DNA from: Halobacillus andaensis
GTDB taxonomy: Bacteria > Bacillota > Bacilli > Bacillales > Halobacillaceae
Assembly: GCF_014636475.1 (NCBI RefSeq)
Contig: NZ_BMEL01000001.1
Location: 1 to 64,000 of the forward strand
Length of the DNA stretch: 64,000 nt
Direction of reading: 5' to 3'
Each line of letters begins with the position of its first letter. Within the stretch, counting starts at the first letter, position 1. This document shows positions 60,332-64,000 of this stretch, piece by piece. A model generated the notes under the pieces. It was given only the letters and a program-made list of their open reading frames with translations. It had not been told where the DNA came from and ran no database searches. Position numbers and translations under genes: made by a program.

Positions 60332-61882
60332 ATGGAAACTGATGGAATAAAAAAAAGCCGGCTTATCTACTGGGCTTCAGGAATTGTGTCGATATGCGGG
60401 ATTATCTTTGAGGTTTTGTTTGGAGCCCTAGGATCGTATATTTTAGGGGATGGCGTTAAGCAGTACACGATTACAATCAGCCTCTTCCTGACTGGCATGG
60501 GAATAGGTGCTAGTATAAGTGAAAAAGTCATGAAAAATCTCATTGTGACTTTTATTTGGATAGAATTTATGGTGGCCTTGATCGGTGGATTTTCAAGCTT
60601 TACGATGTTTGGAATGACAGCTTTTGCCCCTGAAGGAACGGATGCCTTCTTCTTATATTTAGTCACTTTTACAATTGGAGCGTTAACCGGACTCGAACTC
60701 CCTATACTTATTCGTAAAGCCAGTGAGATTGGAGTCGAATTAAGCCGGAGTACAGCAAGAGTATTATTTTCAGATTATGCAGGAGGGTTAATCGGTGGGT
60801 TGCTTTTTGCTTTTTATTTGCGCCCGCAAATGGGAATGGTGAAAAGTGCATTTTTCGTAGCTTGTATTAATCTATCCGTTGCTGTTATTGTCCTATATTT
60901 ATTTCGCAAAGAAATTAAGCGGATTTCGATCCATACGGCGGCGGCCGCTTTTATCGGTATATTACTCGTAGCCGGCTTGTTTTTTGGAGAGGAAATGGCT
61001 TTCTCTTTTGAGCAAAAATTATATAAAGATCCGATTGTTTATAGTGAGGATAGTGCTTACCAGAAAATTATTCTTACTCGTGATCAAGAAGATACCCGGC
61101 TATTCTTAGATGGCTCTCTTCAGTTTAGCTCAACGGATGAGCATCGATATCATGAAACTCTCGTTCATCCGCCAATGGAAGCGGCGGATAAGAAAGAAGA
61201 TGTCCTTATTCTTGGAGGCGGGGATGGGATCGCCGCTAAAGAAGTATTAAAATATAGTGACGTGCAGCAGCTAACTATCGTCGATTTAGATCCAGCAGTA
61301 ACAGAGCTTGCCTCTACAAATTTTCACTTGAAGCAGTTAAATGAAGATGCATTAGATGATGAACGTGTTCAAATTCAGAATGGAGATGCATTCAAGTTTT
61401 TGGAAGATACGAATGCGTTTTTTGATGTAGTGATCATTGATTTACCTGATCCTAATAACGAAAGTTTGAACAAACTATATACAAGAGAATTCTATTCGTT
61501 AGTGCGTAATCACTTGAAACCCGGCGGGGCAGCAATGATTCAGGCTACTAGTCCAGTGTTTGCGAGAGAGGTGTATTGGACGATCGATGAAACTGTAAGG
61601 GATACTGGTTTGAACGTAGAAAACTTTCACGTCGATATACCAAGCTTTGGCAACTGGGGATTTATTATGGCCAGTAGAAATAAAATAGATGTAGAGGGTA
61701 TTGAACTTACTCAAGACACAAAGTTTTTAACGAAGGAACTATTGCAATCTATGACGGTGTTTGGAAAAGATGAAGATAGGGAAATCGTTAACAGTGAAGG
61801 CGAGTCTGTGTCATTAGACCCCAATACCTTAATCCATCCGAACTTGATTCAAAAATATGAACAGGCTTGGCAAAATTATTAA
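60332..61882 (+). CDS. membrane-anchored spermidine-synthase-like protein
   Basis: A 516-residue fusion. Residues ~10-220 contain about seven membrane helices; residues ~235-500 are a spermidine-synthase fold: [27 protein letters not shown] (~residues 256-274), [18 protein letters not shown] (SAM motif, ~293), [15 protein letters not shown] and [10 protein letters not shown] with the catalytic Asp place. The aminopropyl-transfer residues look kept, but no speD lies here and the real substrate is open. GGAGTG precedes the ATG. It follows the PspA genes after a terminator. Confidence 0.88.
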   Translation: METDGIKKSRLIYWASGIVSICGIIFEVLFGALGSYILGDGVKQYTITISLFLTGMGIGASISEKVMKNLIVTFIWIEFMVALIGGFSSFTMFGMTAFAPEGTDAFFLYLVTFTIGALTGLELPILIRKASEIGVELSRSTARVLFSDYAGGLIGGLLFAFYLRPQMGMVKSAFFVACINLSVAVIVLYLFRKEIKRISIHTAAAAFIGILLVAGLFFGEEMAFSFEQKLYKDPIVYSEDSAYQKIILTRDQEDTRLFLDGSLQFSSTDEHRYHETLVHPPMEAADKKEDVLILGGGDGIAAKEVLKYSDVQQLTIVDLDPAVTELASTNFHLKQLNEDALDDERVQIQNGDAFKFLEDTNAFFDVVIIDLPDPNNESLNKLYTREFYSLVRNHLKPGGAAMIQATSPVFAREVYWTIDETVRDTGLNVENFHVDIPSFGNWGFIMASRNKIDVEGIELTQDTKFLTKELLQSMTVFGKDEDREIVNSEGESVSLDPNTLIHPNLIQKYEQAWQNY

Positions 61883-61904
61883 TTTAACTTTAAGGAGTGG
61901 TACA

Positions 61905-62585
61905 GTGAAAGTTTCATTTCATGGACATTCAGTTGTTAAAGTAGAAGCGCAAAGTAAAACTATATTATTTGATCCGTATATTTCTGAAAATGGAAATACA
62001 GACTTAGATGCGGAAAACGTTCATGCTGATATCATTTTACTTACACATGGTCACAACGATCATGTAGGAGATACGGTTGAGATTGCGAAGCGCTGTGATT
62101 CTCAAATCATTGCCCCGTTTGAGCTTGCTACGTATTTAGGGAATAAAGGGTTAAATGCCCACCCAATGTACATTGGTGGAAGCCATACATTTGACTTTGG
62201 GACAGTTAAATTGACTCAAGCTTTTCATGGTTCTTCCTATACTGAAGAAGATGGTTCAATTGTATATACTGGAATGCCGACTGGAATCTTGTTGACTATT
62301 GAAGGGAAGACGATCTACCACATGGGTGATACAGGATTATTTTCTGATCTGAAAATGATTGGGGAACAAAATTCAATTGATTTAGCTTTCGTTCCTATCG
62401 GAGATAATTTCACCATGGGACCTGAAGATGGATTATTAGCTGCTGAGTGGATAAAAGCAAAACAGGTTGTGCCTATCCATTACAACACGTTTGAATTGAT
62501 TGAACAGGACGGTAAAGGTTTTGCGGATCAAGTAAGACCTGGGAAAGGAAAAGCTCTTGAGCCGGGAGAAGCGATAGAACTGTAA
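61905..62585 (+). CDS. ytkL: metal-dependent hydrolase YtkL (MBL fold, UPF0173)
   Basis: A 226-residue UPF0173-type protein. [14 protein letters not shown] is the family start, [13 protein letters not shown] (~residues 44-56) the HxHxDH motif, [11 protein letters not shown] and PIHYNTF later ligands. Substrate unknown. I chose GTG 61905, with AAGGAG upstream; the frame opens earlier inside the preceding gene. Twenty-two bases after the spermidine-synthase-like gene, so co-transcription is likely. Confidence 0.93.
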   Translation: MKVSFHGHSVVKVEAQSKTILFDPYISENGNTDLDAENVHADIILLTHGHNDHVGDTVEIAKRCDSQIIAPFELATYLGNKGLNAHPMYIGGSHTFDFGTVKLTQAFHGSSYTEEDGSIVYTGMPTGILLTIEGKTIYHMGDTGLFSDLKMIGEQNSIDLAFVPIGDNFTMGPEDGLLAAEWIKAKQVVPIHYNTFELIEQDGKGFADQVRPGKGKALEPGEAIEL

Positions 62586-62592
62586 TAGACTT

Positions 62593-62625
62593 AAAAGCCC
62601 ACATTTTTGTGGGCTTTTTTTATAA
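62593..62625 (+). terminator. terminator after ytkL
   Basis: AAAAGCCCACA pairs with TGTGGGCTTTT, followed by more T. It ends the PspA/ytkL region. Confidence 0.92.
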
Positions 62626-62669
62626 ATTATCCTATCTCAGTCATTCGTATCTTCAAGAACGATTGCGGT

Positions 62670-62724
62670 CTAACTGTATCACTTGTATAATAACAATAAT
62701 AGGGTGAAATACTAGTACAGTTAG
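62670..62724 (+). promoter_or_regulatory. ytoI promoter region with separated inverted repeat
   Basis: CTAACTGTA (62670-62678) and its exact reverse complement TACAGTTAG (62716-62724) flank a TATAAT -10 (62686-62691). A candidate operator pair, or a long-range mRNA stem. Confidence 0.5.
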
Positions 62725-62741
62725 AAAGATTGGTGATTTTA

Positions 62742-64000
62742 TTGGCTACCAAACATGAACAGATTCTTGAACATATTGATTCTTTATCTGTTGGCAGCAA
62801 AATTTCAGTCAGGGGAATTGCAAAAGCTCTTAATGTAAGTGAAGGTACCGCATATAGAGCCATTAAAGAAGCGGAAAATCAAAATATGGTGAGCACCATT
62901 GAACGAGTAGGTACCATTAGGATTGAAAAAAAGAAAAAAGAAAATATTGAACGTCTAACTTTTGCAGAAATTACGAAAGTAGTAGATGGTCAAGTGTTAG
63001 GTGGTCGGGAAGGTTTACACAAGACCTTAAACAAATTTGTTGTAGGGGCTATGAAGCTTGAAGCTATGATGCGGTACACAGAAGCGGGGTCTTTATTAAT
63101 TGTAGGAAACAGAACAAATGCCCATGAATTAGCAGTTAAAGAAGGGGCCGCTGTTTTAGTTACGGGTGGATTTGATACAACAGATAAAGTAAAAAAATTA
63201 GCCGACGAAAAAAAACTCCCAGTTATATCCACTAGCTATGATACATTTACAGTAGCCACAATGATTAACCGTGCCATTTATGATCAATTAATAAAGAAAG
63301 AAATAGTACTAGTAGATGATATTTACACGACGTTTGAAAAAGCAAGTTACTTAACGACGAAAGACTCTGTGGCGCGATGGCATGAACTAAATGAAAGCAC
63401 GCACCATAGTCGTTACCCGGTTGTTGATTTAAAGAATCGAGTTGTTGGAATGGTAACCTCAAAGGACGTCATTAACAAGGATCCTTCATTAAAAATCGAT
63501 AAAGTAATGACGAAGAATCCTATGACTGTCCAGACGAGAACTTCCCTTACAAATGCTGCTCACATGATGGTTTGGGAAGGAATTGAGTTGATGCCGGTCG
63601 TTGATCAAGCACAAAAGCTCCAAGGAATTATTTCAAGGCAGGATGTATTAAAAGCCTTACAAAACCTACAGCGCCAACCGCAAATTGGGGAAACAATAGA
63701 TGACTTGGTAAGTAATCAATTGGAATTAAGTGAGGATGATGACCAAGTATTTAAACTGAGGACAACCGTTACACCCCAAATGACAAACCAGCTGGGAACA
63801 CTTTCGTATGGTGTATTTACCTCTCTCATTACAGAAGCTTCGAGTCGACTATTAAGTAAACATAAGAAAGGCAATCTAGTAGTCGAGAACATCTCCCTTT
63901 TATTTATTAAGCCCGTACAACTTGAAAGCGAGATCGAGATAAAGCCTCAATTGTTAGAAATGGGAAGAAAAGTAGCTAAGGTAGACGTCGAGGTTAACCA
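62742..64000 (+). CDS. ytoI: YtoI: HTH-DRTGG-CBS-CBS-hotdog protein (3' end cut by window)
   Basis: At least 419 residues. Residues 1-60 are a winged helix (SVRGIAKALNVSEGTAYRAI); ~75-180 a DRTGG domain (MKLEAMMRYTEAGSLLIVGN); ~195-315 two CBS domains (SRYPVVDLKNRVVGMVTSKD; IELMPVVDQAQKLQGIISRQ); from ~335 a thioesterase-like hotdog domain (GTLSYGVFTSLITEASSRLL). It probably senses a nucleotide and controls transcription or acyl-CoA chemistry. The start is TTG 62742 with a weak GGTGAT. The C terminus lies outside the window; about 20 residues are missing by comparison with the B. subtilis protein. Confidence 0.9.
   Translation, partial: MATKHEQILEHIDSLSVGSKISVRGIAKALNVSEGTAYRAIKEAENQNMVSTIERVGTIRIEKKKKENIERLTFAEITKVVDGQVLGGREGLHKTLNKFVVGAMKLEAMMRYTEAGSLLIVGNRTNAHELAVKEGAAVLVTGGFDTTDKVKKLADEKKLPVISTSYDTFTVATMINRAIYDQLIKKEIVLVDDIYTTFEKASYLTTKDSVARWHELNESTHHSRYPVVDLKNRVVGMVTSKDVINKDPSLKIDKVMTKNPMTVQTRTSLTNAAHMMVWEGIELMPVVDQAQKLQGIISRQDVLKALQNLQRQPQIGETIDDLVSNQLELSEDDDQVFKLRTTVTPQMTNQLGTLSYGVFTSLITEASSRLLSKHKKGNLVVENISLLFIKPVQLESEIEIKPQLLEMGRKVAKVDVEVN

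Noticed and set aside
62627-62863. 78-codon minus-strand frame at the start of ytoI
   Set aside because: It is antisense to the HTH domain of ytoI, which is clearly coding on the plus strand.

Overview
The window is a 64 kb piece of a Bacillaceae chromosome. The order of genes (ytfP-murJ-ytzG, the ytl/ytm/ytn/yto/ytp genes, sftA-murC-ytxGHJ-aroA-ccpA-motPS-acuCBA, tyrS/rpsD, ezrA-nifZ-thiI, ytxK-ackA, ald-ytkL-ytoI) matches the 'yt' region of Bacillus subtilis. Low GC, strong AGGAGG ribosome binding sites, many TTG/GTG starts, bacillithiol and sporulation-associated genes, a Na+-type MotPS stator and acidic, Ser/Gly/Asp-rich protein segments suggest a halophilic or halotolerant genus such as Halobacillus. 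The genus is inferred, not proven.

Layout. Positions 1-305 hold the end of an rRNA operon (23S 3' end, 5S, terminator). 0.4-11.9 kb: a flavoprotein, the lipid II flippase MurJ, a 16S pseudouridine synthase, a small HTH protein, a K+ channel, PepV, an MFS transporter, ThpR, YtlQ, a c-di-GMP EAL protein and a lipid kinase. 12-21 kb: YtmP, a 54-aa membrane protein, TrmB, a YtnP lactonase, a PepSY protein, an M42 peptidase, a DUF84 NTPase, YtoQ, a lipoprotein, an orphan PTS IIC, thioredoxin YtpP, YtpQ and YtpR. 21-32 kb: the translocase SftA (with a tandemly repeated linker), a nicotinate phosphoribosyltransferase, MurC, YtxG/H/J behind a sigma-B-like promoter, AroA(G), CcpA, and MotPS with a stem-loop in front of motP. 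32-38 kb (minus strand): acuCBA and a large class A PBP with an FN3 domain and 24 pentapeptide repeats. 38-45 kb: T-box-controlled tyrS, autoregulated rpsD, fRMsr, RefZ, HisJ and EzrA. 45-53 kb: NifZ-ThiI, YtcJ, NAD kinase, YtxK behind an attenuator-like leader, and AckA with a cre site. 52.9-53.5 kb: a gene-free, highly structured insertion between two identical copies of the ackA terminator. 53.6-57.8 kb: an EcsC-family protein, MoaB, UspA, an SDR lacking its catalytic Ser/Tyr, and Ald.

The most interesting unit is at 57.8-62.6 kb. A textbook ECF sigma-W promoter match (TGAAAC-N16-CGTA) precedes DUF4178-PspA-DUF4247-DUF350, then a membrane-anchored spermidine-synthase-like protein and the YtkL hydrolase. 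It looks like an envelope-stress cassette that couples PspA to small membrane proteins and polyamine-type chemistry, parallel in logic to the yjfIJKLMC operon of enterobacteria. The window ends inside ytoI.

Regulation visible in the sequence: CcpA and one of its classic activated targets (ackA with cre) lie in the same window; tyrS has a T-box; rpsD has a long leader; ccpA has a perfect 18-bp palindrome just upstream of its ribosome binding site; motP, refZ and ytxK have hairpins in their leaders. Most convergent gene pairs share one bidirectional intrinsic terminator. Coordinates of starts were chosen from ribosome binding sites; alternative starts are noted where relevant.
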